A stretch of DNA of 64,000 nucleotides, from the NCBI GenBank assembly GCA_022843465.1, contig JALHNO010000010.1:83771-147770 (forward strand), written 5' to 3'. Origin of the DNA: Pseudomonadota bacterium (GTDB lineage Bacteria > Pseudomonadota > Gammaproteobacteria > Xanthomonadales > Ahniellaceae). The notes below the pieces were generated by a model. The model did not search any database and had not been told where the DNA came from. It saw only the letters and a list, made by a program, of their open reading frames with translations. The translations under genes and the position numbers were made by a program. Shown here one piece after another: positions 1 through 8,247 of the stretch (positions are counted from its first letter, which is position 1; every line of letters starts with the position of its first letter).

Positions 1-757
1 CTCGACATGCGCTTCAACGCATGTCGAAAACGACGTGCTTCACCCATCCCTGGTGCACCGCATCCGGCCCGCACTTCCTGTGCGGGCGTGGAGCTCGGCT
101 GACGATGCCTGGGTATCGAACTTCGTTTGTGAGTGGGGCAGACACCGTCCCTGGTGCCGTACATCCGGCCCGCGCGTCAGCGCGGGCGTTCAGCACGTCT
201 CGACATGCGCTTCAACGCATGTCGAAAACGACGTGCTTCACCCATCCCTGGTGCACCGCATCCGGCCCGCACTTCCTGTGCGGGCGTGGAGCTCGGCTGA
301 CGATGCCTGGGTATCGAGCTTCGTTCGAAGGAGAGGCAGACACCGTCCCTGGTGCCGTACATCCGGCCCGCGCGTCAGCGCGGGCGTTCAGCACGTCTCG
401 ACATGCGCTTCGGCAACTGCTCCTGCGTTGCTCTACCTCGGGCATCCATGCCCTCGTCAACGCATGTCGAAAACGACGTGCTTCACCCATCCCTGGTGCA
501 CAACATCCTGCCCGCACTTCCTGTGCGGGCGTGGAGCTCGGCTGACGATGCCTGGGTATCGAACTTCGTTCGAAGGAGAGGCAGACACCGTCCCTGGTGC
601 ACAACATCCTGCCCGCACTTCCTGTGCGGGCGTGGAGCTCGGCTGACGATGCCTGGGTATCGAACTTCGTTCGAAGGAGAGGCAGACACCGTCCCTGGTG
701 CACAACATCCTGCCCGCACTTCCTGTGCGGGCGTGGAGCTCGGCTGACGATGCCTGG
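1..757. repeat. Tandem array of hairpin-rich repeats (198-bp then 101-bp units)
   Basis: Units of 198 bp begin at 1, 199 and 397. The third carries extra bases inside the loop of its first hairpin. From 489 the array continues as 101-bp units starting at 489, 590 and 691, the last one breaking off near 757. Each long unit has an ACATGCG/CGCATGT hairpin and a GCCCGCAC-ttcct-GTGCGGGC hairpin, and several units carry CTTCGTTCGAAG. The near-identical ORFs that run through it in several frames are by-products of repetition and none has a convincing ribosome binding site. The array continues off the left edge, so its full size is unknown. It ends just short of the stop codon of the efflux outer membrane gene. 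Confidence 0.93.
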
Positions 758-765
758 GGGCATCG

Positions 766-2190
766 TCAGAGCGCCGAGCTCCACCCCCCTCCCATCGCTT
801 TGAAGGCGGCGATCAGGGCGGTGGCGCTTTGGGTGTGGGCTTGGGCGAGCTGGTCTTCGGCTTGCAGTTGCTGGGCTTCGACATCGAGGACGGTGGAAAA
901 GTCGGCGATGCCGGCATCGAAGCGCAGGCGCGCCAGGCGCGCGGCTTCGGCGCTGGACCTTGCGGCGAGGGCGAGATGTTCGCGGGTGCTGGCGCTGTTG
1001 CGGTATTCGGCGAGGGCGCCATCGGCGTCTTCGAGCGCGAGCAGAACACTCTGCTCGTATTCGGCGAGCGCGCCTTCGGTGCGCGCGCGCTGCACCTTCA
1101 CGGTCGCCAGCACGCGGCCGAGATCGAAGGCCGACCAGGTGATCGAGGGTGAGAAGCGCCAGGTCTGGGTTGCGCTCTCACCGAGATCGCTGAAAGATTC
1201 CGACGCGAATCCGGCGGTGCCGCTGAAGAATATGCGCGGAAACAATTCGGCCATGCGAAAGCCGATCAGCTCGGTCTGTGCGGCCAGATTGCGCTCGGCG
1301 GCGATGATGTCGGGACGTCGGCGCAACAGATCGGCAGGATCGCCGGCTGGCTGGATATCGGGCAGTGCGATCAGGACCTCATCGCAATCCGGAATGGCCG
1401 GCGCTGATTGCGGATTGTGCCCGGTCAGTACCGCGATTCGGTAGCGGGTTCGGCTCAGCGCGGTTTCCAGTCGCGGAATATTGGCGCGGTTGATTTCGAG
1501 CTGTGCCTCGGCGCGGGCGCGGTCGAGATCGGTGCCGCGACCGGCCTCGATGCGGGCTTCGGTGATCTTCAGCGATTCCGCCTGATTCTCGACATTGCGC
1601 CTGGCGACTTCGAGCCGGGCCTGCAGGCCGCGATACTCGAAGTACTGGCGCGCCACTTCGGCAGTCACCGCGACCTGGGTGCCCCAGTAGTCGGCCTGGG
1701 CGCCGGCAAGCACGGCCTTCTGCGAACGCACACCGCGGGTGCCGCGACCGAACACACTGGCTTCCCAGCTCGCATCAAAACCGGCCTCGTAATAATCGCT
1801 GCTGAGCTCATTGGCCGGCGCACCCGGCGCCTCGGCAGTCGCCATCGAAGATCGCTGCCTCGCGACCTTGGACGTGATCACCGGCCAGAGATCGAACAAC
1901 GAGGCGCGCCGCGAAGCCCGCGTCTCGGCCAGTCGCGCCTTGGCGATGCGCAAGTCATGATTGGCCGCAATCGCCTCCGCGACCAGATTGTTCAAGGTCT
2001 CGTCATTGAACACGGTCCAGTAGCGGGCCAGCAGTTCGCCCTGGCTGACGCCATCGGCAGCAGCATGTTCGAAGGCTGCGGGAAGTTCCGATGTCGGCCG
2101 CACATAGTCCGGCCCGATCAGGCAGCCCGAGAGTGCCGCGCCGAGCAGGGCGAGTGCGATACCGCGTGCGAGTCGTTGCGGCTTAAGCAT
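766..2190 (-). CDS. RND efflux outer membrane lipoprotein (OprM/OprN, NodT family)
   Basis: This 474-residue outer membrane factor should form the trimeric exit duct of the tripartite pump encoded just upstream. I start at the ATG at 2190 rather than the longer ORF because it gives a clean lipoprotein signal, with Cys23 in an LSGC lipobox followed by IGPDYVRP, the usual start of the mature OprM/NodT family. Two outer-membrane-efflux-protein repeats follow, with long coiled-coil regions rich in Ala, Glu and Arg (for example around LEVARRNVENQAESLKITE). The start codon overlaps the stop of the pump gene by 8 bp, so translation is probably coupled. It is the last gene of the operon and its stop codon lies next to the repeat array at the window edge. 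Confidence 0.93.
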   Translation of the reverse strand: MLKPQRLARGIALALLGAALSGCLIGPDYVRPTSELPAAFEHAAADGVSQGELLARYWTVFNDETLNNLVAEAIAANHDLRIAKARLAETRASRRASLFDLWPVITSKVARQRSSMATAEAPGAPANELSSDYYEAGFDASWEASVFGRGTRGVRSQKAVLAGAQADYWGTQVAVTAEVARQYFEYRGLQARLEVARRNVENQAESLKITEARIEAGRGTDLDRARAEAQLEINRANIPRLETALSRTRYRIAVLTGHNPQSAPAIPDCDEVLIALPDIQPAGDPADLLRRRPDIIAAERNLAAQTELIGFRMAELFPRIFFSGTAGFASESFSDLGESATQTWRFSPSITWSAFDLGRVLATVKVQRARTEGALAEYEQSVLLALEDADGALAEYRNSASTREHLALAARSSAEAARLARLRFDAGIADFSTVLDVEAQQLQAEDQLAQAHTQSATALIAAFKAMGGGWSSAL

Positions 2191-5100
2191 GCTGCACCTC
2201 CCGTGCGGCGCGGTCTTCACGACGTTTCACGATGGTGCGGATGGCGACATAGAAGACCGGTGTCAGCACCAGGCCGAACAAAGTCACTCCAAGCATGCCA
2301 CTGAATACCGTGATGCCCATGACGTGACGAATCTCGGCGCCCGGTCCACTCGCCAGCATCAGTGGCACCACGCCCATGATGAAGGCGAAGCTGGTCATCA
2401 GGATCGGCCGCAGGCGCAGCCGGCAGGCCTCGAGCGCAGCATCGATGACACTGCGGCCCTGATGCTCCAGTTCGCGCGCGAACTCGACGATCAGGATGGC
2501 GTTCTTGCAGGCCAGGCCCATCAGCAGCACCAGACCCACCTGGACGAAGATATTGTTGTCGAGAAATTCCGGCTGGGCGCCGGCGGCCGCCAGTGACACC
2601 TTGAGAATCTCCGCCATATTGACCAGCCAGATGCCACCCATCGCCGACAGCATGCACATCGGCACGATCAGGATCACCGCCAGCGGCAGCGACCAGCTCT
2701 CGTACAGCGCCGACAGGGCGAGGAAGACGAGCAGCACACAGAGCGGAAACACGATCAGCGAGGTATCACCCTGATTGACCTGCTGATAACTCATATCGGT
2801 CCACTCGAAGGCCATGCCACGCGGCAGCGACTGCTCCATGATCCGGGTCAGCGCCGCGATGGCCTCGTTCGAGGACATCATCGCGGCATTGGTTTCGCCG
2901 GTCAGATCAGCCGCCAGATAGCCGTTGTAGCGGATCACCGGATCGGGCCCAAAGCTCTGTTTCAGATCCACTACGGTATTGATCGGCACCATCTGACCCG
3001 CGCCATTGCGCACACGCAACTGGGCAATGTCTTCGGGTTGATCGCGATACGGCGCATCGGCCTGGGCGATCACCTGATAGGTGCGCCCGAACTTGTTGAA
3101 GTCGTTGACGTACTGCGAACCCAGATAGACCTGCAGGGTCTCGTACACACTGCTGAGCGTCAGGCCCTGATCCTTGATCTTGGTGCGATCGACGACGGCG
3201 TCGAACTGCGGCACATTGACCTGATAGCTCGAGAACGGTGGAAAGAAGCCGGGTGTCTGCATCAGCTGACCTTGCAGGGCGCCTACCGCATTGTGCAGTT
3301 CGCCGTAGCCGGCACCGCTGCGGTCCTGGATCATCAGGGAATAGCCATTGCCGTTGCCGAGCCCGAGCACCGGCGGTGGCAGCAAGGCAAACGCCAGCGC
3401 TTCCTGGATCCCGGCGAATTTCCCATTCAACTCGCCCACGATCTCGCTCGCCTTGCGCTCGCGCTTGTCGAACGGATCGAGTCCGAAGAAGATCACGCCC
3501 TGATTCGGTGTATTGGTGAACTGCAGGCCATTGAGGCCAGGAAACGCCACCGCACTTTCGATGCCCTCGGTAGACAGGGCCATATCGCTCATCTTGCGGA
3601 TCACCGCATCGGTGCGATCGAGCGAGGCACCGGCCGGCAGTTGCACGATACCGAACAGGTACTGCTTGTCCTGCACCGGAATGAACCCACTCGATACCGA
3701 GCGGAACGCAACAAAGGTCAGCGCGATCAGCAGGGCGTAGACCAGGAACACCCAGGCACGGTGCTGCACCATGCCACCGACCATGCCGGAATAGCGTTCG
3801 CTGGAGCGCTTGAAGAAGCGGTTGAACGGCCGGAACGCCCAGCCGAACGCAAAGTCGATACCGCGCTGGACTCTGTCCTTCTTGCCATGAGGCTTGAGCA
3901 GCACAGCTGCCAGCGCCGGCGACAGGGTCAGCGAGTTGATCGCCGAGATCACCGTCGAGATCGCGATGGTGACCGCGAACTGGCGATAGAACTGGCCAGT
4001 GACTCCGGACAGGAAGGCGATCGGGATGAACACCGCGCACAGCACCACGGCGATGGCGATGATCGGTCCGCTGACCTCGCGCATTGCCTGATGCGCAGCG
4101 GCAAGTGGCGACAATCCGTTCTCGATGTTGCGTTCGACATTCTCGACCACGACGATGGCGTCGTCGACCACGATGCCGATTGCCAGCACCATGCCGAACA
4201 GGGTCAGCACATTGATCGAGAAGCCCAGTGCCAGCAGCACCGCAAAGGTACCAATGATCGACACCGGCACCGCGAGCAGGGGAATGATCGAGGCGCGCCA
4301 GGTCTGCAGGAACAGGATCACCACCAGCACCACGAAGAGGATGGCTTCCAGCAGGGTATAGATCACCTCCTTGATCGAGTCGCGGACGAACACCGTCGGA
4401 TCGTAGACGACGTCGTACTTCACGCCCTCCGGGAATGCCCGGCTCAATCGCTTCATTCGCTTGCGCACCGCATCCGACAGCGCGATCGAATTGGAACCCG
4501 GTGCCTGGAAGATCGCGATCGCCGCGGCCTGCTTGTTGTTGAGCAGGGAACGCAGCGTGTAATCGGCAGCGCCGAGTTCGATGCGCGCAACGTCCTTCAA
4601 TCGCGTGGTCTCGCCAAGGGCGCCGGTCTTGATGATGATGTCGCCGAACTCGGCCTCCTCGCTGAGGCGGCCGATGGCATTGATCGGAGTCGTGAAGTCG
4701 GTGCCGGCGCCGCTCGGTGATGCGCCCAACTGGCCAGCGGAAACCTGGACGTTCTGTTCGCGGATGGCATTGACCACCTCGCCGGCATTGAGCCCGCGCG
4801 CGGCAACCTTCTCCGGGTCGAGCCAGATCCGCATCGCATAGTCGCCGCCGCCGAACGCCAGTGCCTGACCAACGCCTTCGAGACGGGCGAGTTCGTCCTT
4901 GACCCGCAGCGTGGCGTAATTGCGCAGATAGTTGGCATCGTAGCGACCATTGGGCGAGACCAGGTGCACGACCATGGTCAGGTTCGGCGATGACTTCACC
5001 GTGCTGACACCGAGTCGACGCACTTCCTCGGGCAGGCGCGGCAGCGCCTGACTGACGCGGTTCTGCACTTCGACCTGGGCCTTGTCGATATCGGTCTCGC

Positions 5101-5392
5101 CCTTGAAGGTGATGTTGAGCTGCAATACCCCATCGCTGCCGGCGATCGACTTCATGTAGATCATGTCCTCGACGCCATTGATCGCCTCTTCAAGCGGCGA
5201 AGCAACGGTCTCGGCAATGGTCTTGGGATTGGCGCCTGGATAGACCGCGCGCACCTGGATGGTGGGCGGCACCACGTCGGGATACTCGCTGATCGGCAAC
5301 TGCGGAATCGCAATCAGGCCGGCCAGAAAGATCAGCGTGGACAGTACCGCCGCAAAGATCGGGCGATCGACAAAGAACTTGGAAAAATCCAT
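2183..5392 (-). CDS. RND multidrug efflux transporter, HAE1 family (MexF-like)
   Basis: This 1069-residue inner-membrane proton/drug antiporter is full length for the AcrB/MexB/MexF family. It begins MDFSKFFVDRPIFAAVLS, the family's first membrane helix. It carries the PEYPDV-type motif (ISEYPDVVPP) and the central helix 4 with GIVVDDAIVVVENVER, whose paired Asp residues relay protons. The second half repeats the architecture with LLMGLACKNAILIVEFA. Large periplasmic porter and docking loops lie between helices 1-2 and 7-8. An AAGGA ribosome site lies 9 bases before the ATG and the adaptor stop codon is only 12 bases upstream, so adaptor, pump and duct form one operon. The N-terminal sequence resembles MexF/BpeF more than AcrB. 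Substrates cannot be told from sequence. Confidence 0.96.
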   Translation of the reverse strand: MDFSKFFVDRPIFAAVLSTLIFLAGLIAIPQLPISEYPDVVPPTIQVRAVYPGANPKTIAETVASPLEEAINGVEDMIYMKSIAGSDGVLQLNITFKGETDIDKAQVEVQNRVSQALPRLPEEVRRLGVSTVKSSPNLTMVVHLVSPNGRYDANYLRNYATLRVKDELARLEGVGQALAFGGGDYAMRIWLDPEKVAARGLNAGEVVNAIREQNVQVSAGQLGASPSGAGTDFTTPINAIGRLSEEAEFGDIIIKTGALGETTRLKDVARIELGAADYTLRSLLNNKQAAAIAIFQAPGSNSIALSDAVRKRMKRLSRAFPEGVKYDVVYDPTVFVRDSIKEVIYTLLEAILFVVLVVILFLQTWRASIIPLLAVPVSIIGTFAVLLALGFSINVLTLFGMVLAIGIVVDDAIVVVENVERNIENGLSPLAAAHQAMREVSGPIIAIAVVLCAVFIPIAFLSGVTGQFYRQFAVTIAISTVISAINSLTLSPALAAVLLKPHGKKDRVQRGIDFAFGWAFRPFNRFFKRSSERYSGMVGGMVQHRAWVFLVYALLIALTFVAFRSVSSGFIPVQDKQYLFGIVQLPAGASLDRTDAVIRKMSDMALSTEGIESAVAFPGLNGLQFTNTPNQGVIFFGLDPFDKRERKASEIVGELNGKFAGIQEALAFALLPPPVLGLGNGNGYSLMIQDRSGAGYGELHNAVGALQGQLMQTPGFFPPFSSYQVNVPQFDAVVDRTKIKDQGLTLSSVYETLQVYLGSQYVNDFNKFGRTYQVIAQADAPYRDQPEDIAQLRVRNGAGQMVPINTVVDLKQSFGPDPVIRYNGYLAADLTGETNAAMMSSNEAIAALTRIMEQSLPRGMAFEWTDMSYQQVNQGDTSLIVFPLCVLLVFLALSALYESWSLPLAVILIVPMCMLSAMGGIWLVNMAEILKVSLAAAGAQPEFLDNNIFVQVGLVLLMGLACKNAILIVEFARELEHQGRSVIDAALEACRLRLRPILMTSFAFIMGVVPLMLASGPGAEIRHVMGITVFSGMLGVTLFGLVLTPVFYVAIRTIVKRREDRAAREVQHA

Positions 5393-5404
5393 GGGTCTCG
5401 GTCC

Positions 5405-6595
5405 TTATTCCTGCTCGGGCGCTGGCGCAGGCGGCGCACCTTCGGGCGGCTTGGGCGCGGGGGCCGGATCGCCCATCGCGATCTCGACCGGCTGCACCGG
5501 CATGCCCGGGAAAAACACCTTGGCGACACCGTGCACGATGATCTTGTCACCGGCGCTGAGGCCGCTTTCGATCACGCGCAGGCCTTCCACCATCGGGCCG
5601 AGCACGATGTCCTTGCGCGTCGCCGCATTCTTCGGGCCCAGCGTGTAGACAAACTTGCGGTCCTGATCGGTAAGCACGGCCTTGTCATCGATCAGCATCG
5701 CCTGCTGGCTGCGATTGCCCTGCAGGCGCACGCGCGCAAACAGGCCCGAGGCGAGTTTTCCGCTGCTGTTGTCGATGACCGCGCGGACCTTGACGGTGCC
5801 GCTCGCCGGATCGATCTGGTTGTCGACGAAATCGAGTTGGCCACGGTGTGGATAGCCCTCTTCATTGGCCAGCCCCACTTCAACCGGATTGCTGTCGGCG
5901 CCGGCCTGGGCGCGATCGGCATAGGTCAACCAGGTGGCCTCGTTGCCTTCGAAGTAGACGTGCATCGGGTTTTCCGACACCACCGTGGTCAGCAGGGTGC
6001 CGGCCTCGACCAGATTGCCCTCGCGCAGCATGGAGGCGCCGATGCGGCCGCTGATCGGACTCTCGATGCGTGCGTAGGTGATATCGAGTTGCGCCGCGCG
6101 CACGGCGGCTTCCGCAACCGCAATCCCGGCAGCGGCAGTTTTTTCTGCGCTCAGGCGCTGCTGGTATTCCTCGGCCGAGATCGCCTTGGCAGCGACCAGC
6201 TTGTCGGCGCGTTCGCGTTCATCGATGGCGAGGGCGGCGACGGTGCGCGCACGGCTGAGCTCCGCCTGGGCACTGCTGAGCCGGGTCTGGAATGGTCGAG
6301 GGTCAATGACGAACAGCAGATCGCCCTTCTGTACCGAGCCACCTTCACTGAACGCGATCCGGTCCAGATAGCCGGCAACGCGGGGTCTGATCTCGACGTG
6401 CTCGACCGCGGCAATGCGGCCGCTGAATTCATCCCAGAGCTGAACCTCCTTGATCAGTACCGGAGCCACCGATACCTCGGGCGGTGGCATCTGCATGCCG
6501 CCTTCGGGCGGGCTGCCGCACCCCGCAAGCGCCAGACCGAGGGCGGCGCTCAACAGGAACAGGCGAAACGGGCGCAGGGGTGCAGGGCGCGTCAT
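5405..6595 (-). CDS. RND efflux periplasmic adaptor lipoprotein (MexE-like)
   Basis: This 396-residue membrane fusion protein links the pump to the outer membrane duct. The ATG at 6595 is chosen because a GGAGAG ribosome site precedes it and because the longer start at 6619 would overlap the neighbouring gene. A lipoprotein signal ends in LAGC with Cys26. The order after that is typical: a lipoyl half-motif (EIRPRVAGYLDRIAFSEG, VQKGDLLFVID), an alpha-helical hairpin, the second lipoyl half (ITYARIESPISGRIG), a beta-barrel and a membrane-proximal domain. The C-terminal tail is Pro/Ala/Glu rich. It is the second gene of the efflux operon, following the SDR-like gene by 20 bp. Confidence 0.94.
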   Translation of the reverse strand: MTRPAPLRPFRLFLLSAALGLALAGCGSPPEGGMQMPPPEVSVAPVLIKEVQLWDEFSGRIAAVEHVEIRPRVAGYLDRIAFSEGGSVQKGDLLFVIDPRPFQTRLSSAQAELSRARTVAALAIDERERADKLVAAKAISAEEYQQRLSAEKTAAAGIAVAEAAVRAAQLDITYARIESPISGRIGASMLREGNLVEAGTLLTTVVSENPMHVYFEGNEATWLTYADRAQAGADSNPVEVGLANEEGYPHRGQLDFVDNQIDPASGTVKVRAVIDNSSGKLASGLFARVRLQGNRSQQAMLIDDKAVLTDQDRKFVYTLGPKNAATRKDIVLGPMVEGLRVIESGLSAGDKIIVHGVAKVFFPGMPVQPVEIAMGDPAPAPKPPEGAPPAPAPEQE

Positions 6596-6615
6596 CGTAG
6601 TCTCTCCATCGATAT

Positions 6616-7194
6616 TCAATTGTTGGTCTCTTCGAGTCCGACCTGACCGCGCAACAATTGCAGGCGGGCAGGACGGCTGAGCAGTTCACGCAGTACGGCC
6701 GCCGCAATCGTCGGCATATCGCAGTCGGCCAGCATCATCAGCGGTGCCGGGCTGGCGTGCTCGGCCAGCAGACGCAGCAGATCGTCTTCGATCGGCTCGT
6801 GTTCCGGACCGCAGAGGGCAATCTGGCATTGTGGTGGAGTCAGCTTCAGTGCGCGTTGCACCAGTTCGCTGATTCGGTAGGGGCTGGGATCGAAGCCACC
6901 GCCCTCGCTGCCCTCCGGGCATTGCCCGGCAAGCGCAGGCATTACCAGGAAGTCGATGGGCGGATAGACCTGTACCAGGTCCTCCATGTCGCGCAGGGCG
7001 TCGCGCCCCCGCACGACTATGCGCGCACCGTGCAGTGCGCAGGCTGCATCATGCAGATGATCCTCGTCGCCACCGAGCAGGCTGACGGTGCCGCCACTGT
7101 CGCGGACGAGACGCGCCAGGGCGAGACCGAATCCGGAGCAGCCATTGATGATCGCGACGTGGCGGCCGTGCAGGGGAAAGATGGCGGGAGGCAT
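6616..7194 (-). CDS. SDR-like Rossmann protein lacking the catalytic YxxxK
   Basis: This 192-residue protein opens with a beta-alpha-beta dinucleotide fold: HVAIINGCSGFGLALARLV matches the TGxxxGxG region of short-chain dehydrogenases with Thr replaced by Asn. A second beta strand (TVSLLGGDEDHL) and an acidic-hydrophobic strand (PPIDFLVMPALAG, at the NNAG position) follow. It is 40-60 residues shorter than ordinary SDR enzymes and I find no Tyr-x-x-x-Lys active site, so it is probably not a standard oxidoreductase. It is the first gene of the efflux operon and is divergent from a LysR regulator, a layout like mexS/mexT beside mexEF-oprN. It may sense or modify a pump-related metabolite; this is inference. 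Confidence 0.72.
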   Translation of the reverse strand: MPPAIFPLHGRHVAIINGCSGFGLALARLVRDSGGTVSLLGGDEDHLHDAACALHGARIVVRGRDALRDMEDLVQVYPPIDFLVMPALAGQCPEGSEGGGFDPSPYRISELVQRALKLTPPQCQIALCGPEHEPIEDDLLRLLAEHASPAPLMMLADCDMPTIAAAVLRELLSRPARLQLLRGQVGLEETNN

Positions 7195-7225
7195 CGCCGC
7201 ACCCTATCGGGCATCCGGCGCAGCG

Positions 7226-7267
7226 GGAATGGCCGAAAGCCACATACTCGCCATTCCAATCAGGAAT
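7226..7267. promoter_or_regulatory. Candidate LysR operator between the LysR gene and the efflux operon
   Basis: The 82-bp divergent intergenic region holds a perfect 8-bp inverted repeat, GGAATGGC (7226-7233) and GCCATTCC (7250-7257). The right arm also forms a second repeat, ATTCC-N5-GGAAT (7253-7267). Overlapping half-sites in a divergent promoter region are what LysR-type activators usually bind. Assignment rests on symmetry and position only. Confidence 0.5.
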
Positions 7268-7276
7268 AATCGCGCC

Positions 7277-8179
7277 ATGGATCGCTATGGCCTGATGCAG
7301 ACCTTTGTGCGCGTCGTGGAAACCGGCAGCGTGACGGCGGCAGCGCGCGCGCTGCGTGTCGGTCAGCCTGCGATCAGCAAGCAGTTGCAGGCGCTGGAAG
7401 CCCTGCTCGGGGTGCAGTTGCTGCAGCGTACGCCGCAGGGTGTGCGCCTTTCCGGGCAGGGTCGGCGCTATTACGAGCGCGCCAAGCGCCTGCTCGAAGA
7501 TGTCCACGAACTCGAGTCGGACTTCAGGGATTCCGGTCCCGGTTCCCTGCGTGGTCGATTGCGCGTGCGGGTACCGGTTACGCTGGGAGCGCTGCATCTG
7601 GCGCGGCTGATCGGCGAGTTTGCGCGGCTGCACACGGAATTGGAGCTCGACCTGCTGCTGTCCGATCAGAGTACGGGCCTGCTCGAAGCCGGGGTTGATG
7701 TCGCGATCGTGCTCGGCCGCCTGACCGATTCCAACCATGTGGCGCGTCGGCTCGCGGTATTGGAGCGGGTTCTGGTGGCCAGTGCCGGCTATCTGCAGCG
7801 GGTGGCCGTGCCGGTTCGCATCGACGACCTGGCCAGCCACGAGTTCATCCGTTTCAGTGGTGGTGGCGACGCCGATGTGCTGGCCTTTGGCTTGGCCGGC
7901 GAGCGTCAGAGCGTGCGGATCCGCGGCCGCATCCAGGTTGATAATGGGCTGGCCGTGCGCGCCCTGCTGCTGGCCGGGCATGGGATGGCGGCGCTGCCGC
8001 GCACCTGGGTGGCTGCCGAGCTCGCCAGCGGGCAGCTGCAGCAGGTACTCGCCGAACACAGCCTCGACGGGCTTGAACTGCACGCGCTGTATCCGTCGGC
8101 ACGCTTCGTTCCGGTGCGCGTGCGGGCGCTGATCCGCCACCTGCAGGAACACCTGCCGGCGCTGCCCGGTCTGCGCTGA
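7277..8179 (+). CDS. LysR-family transcriptional regulator
   Basis: This is a 300-residue regulator. The ATG at 7277 places the canonical winged helix-turn-helix at residues 1-60 (MDRYGLMQTFVRVVETGSV, AAARALRVGQPAISKQLQAL), and the longer upstream ORF would run through the intergenic region. The rest fits the periplasmic-binding-like effector domain (from about residue 90, LRVRVPVTLGALHLARLIGEF, to the end). It is transcribed away from the SDR-adaptor-pump-duct operon, so it most likely controls that operon in the way MexT controls mexEF-oprN. The effector is unknown. Confidence 0.93.
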   Translation: MDRYGLMQTFVRVVETGSVTAAARALRVGQPAISKQLQALEALLGVQLLQRTPQGVRLSGQGRRYYERAKRLLEDVHELESDFRDSGPGSLRGRLRVRVPVTLGALHLARLIGEFARLHTELELDLLLSDQSTGLLEAGVDVAIVLGRLTDSNHVARRLAVLERVLVASAGYLQRVAVPVRIDDLASHEFIRFSGGGDADVLAFGLAGERQSVRIRGRIQVDNGLAVRALLLAGHGMAALPRTWVAAELASGQLQQVLAEHSLDGLELHALYPSARFVPVRVRALIRHLQEHLPALPGLR

Positions 8180-8199
8180 GTCGGCGGCACACACAAAAG

Positions 8200-8223
8200 A
8201 ACGGACACATCCCTGTGTCCGTT
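8200..8223. terminator. Bidirectional hairpin between convergent genes
   Basis: AACGGACACA and TGTGTCCGTT form a perfect 10-bp stem with the loop TCCC. It lies between the LysR stop (8179) and the stop of the minus-strand adaptor (8248). On the minus strand the stem is followed by CTTTTGTG, which makes it a plausible intrinsic terminator mainly for the adaptor gene. Confidence 0.7.
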
Positions 8224-8247
8224 GGGGAAAACCGGGTGGTGCCTGGG

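Noticed and set aside
3038-4720. 560-codon plus-strand ORF inside the RND pump gene
   Set aside because: Antisense shadow of a clearly conserved pump; composition rich in His, Gln and Arg as expected from reverse reading of GC-rich code.
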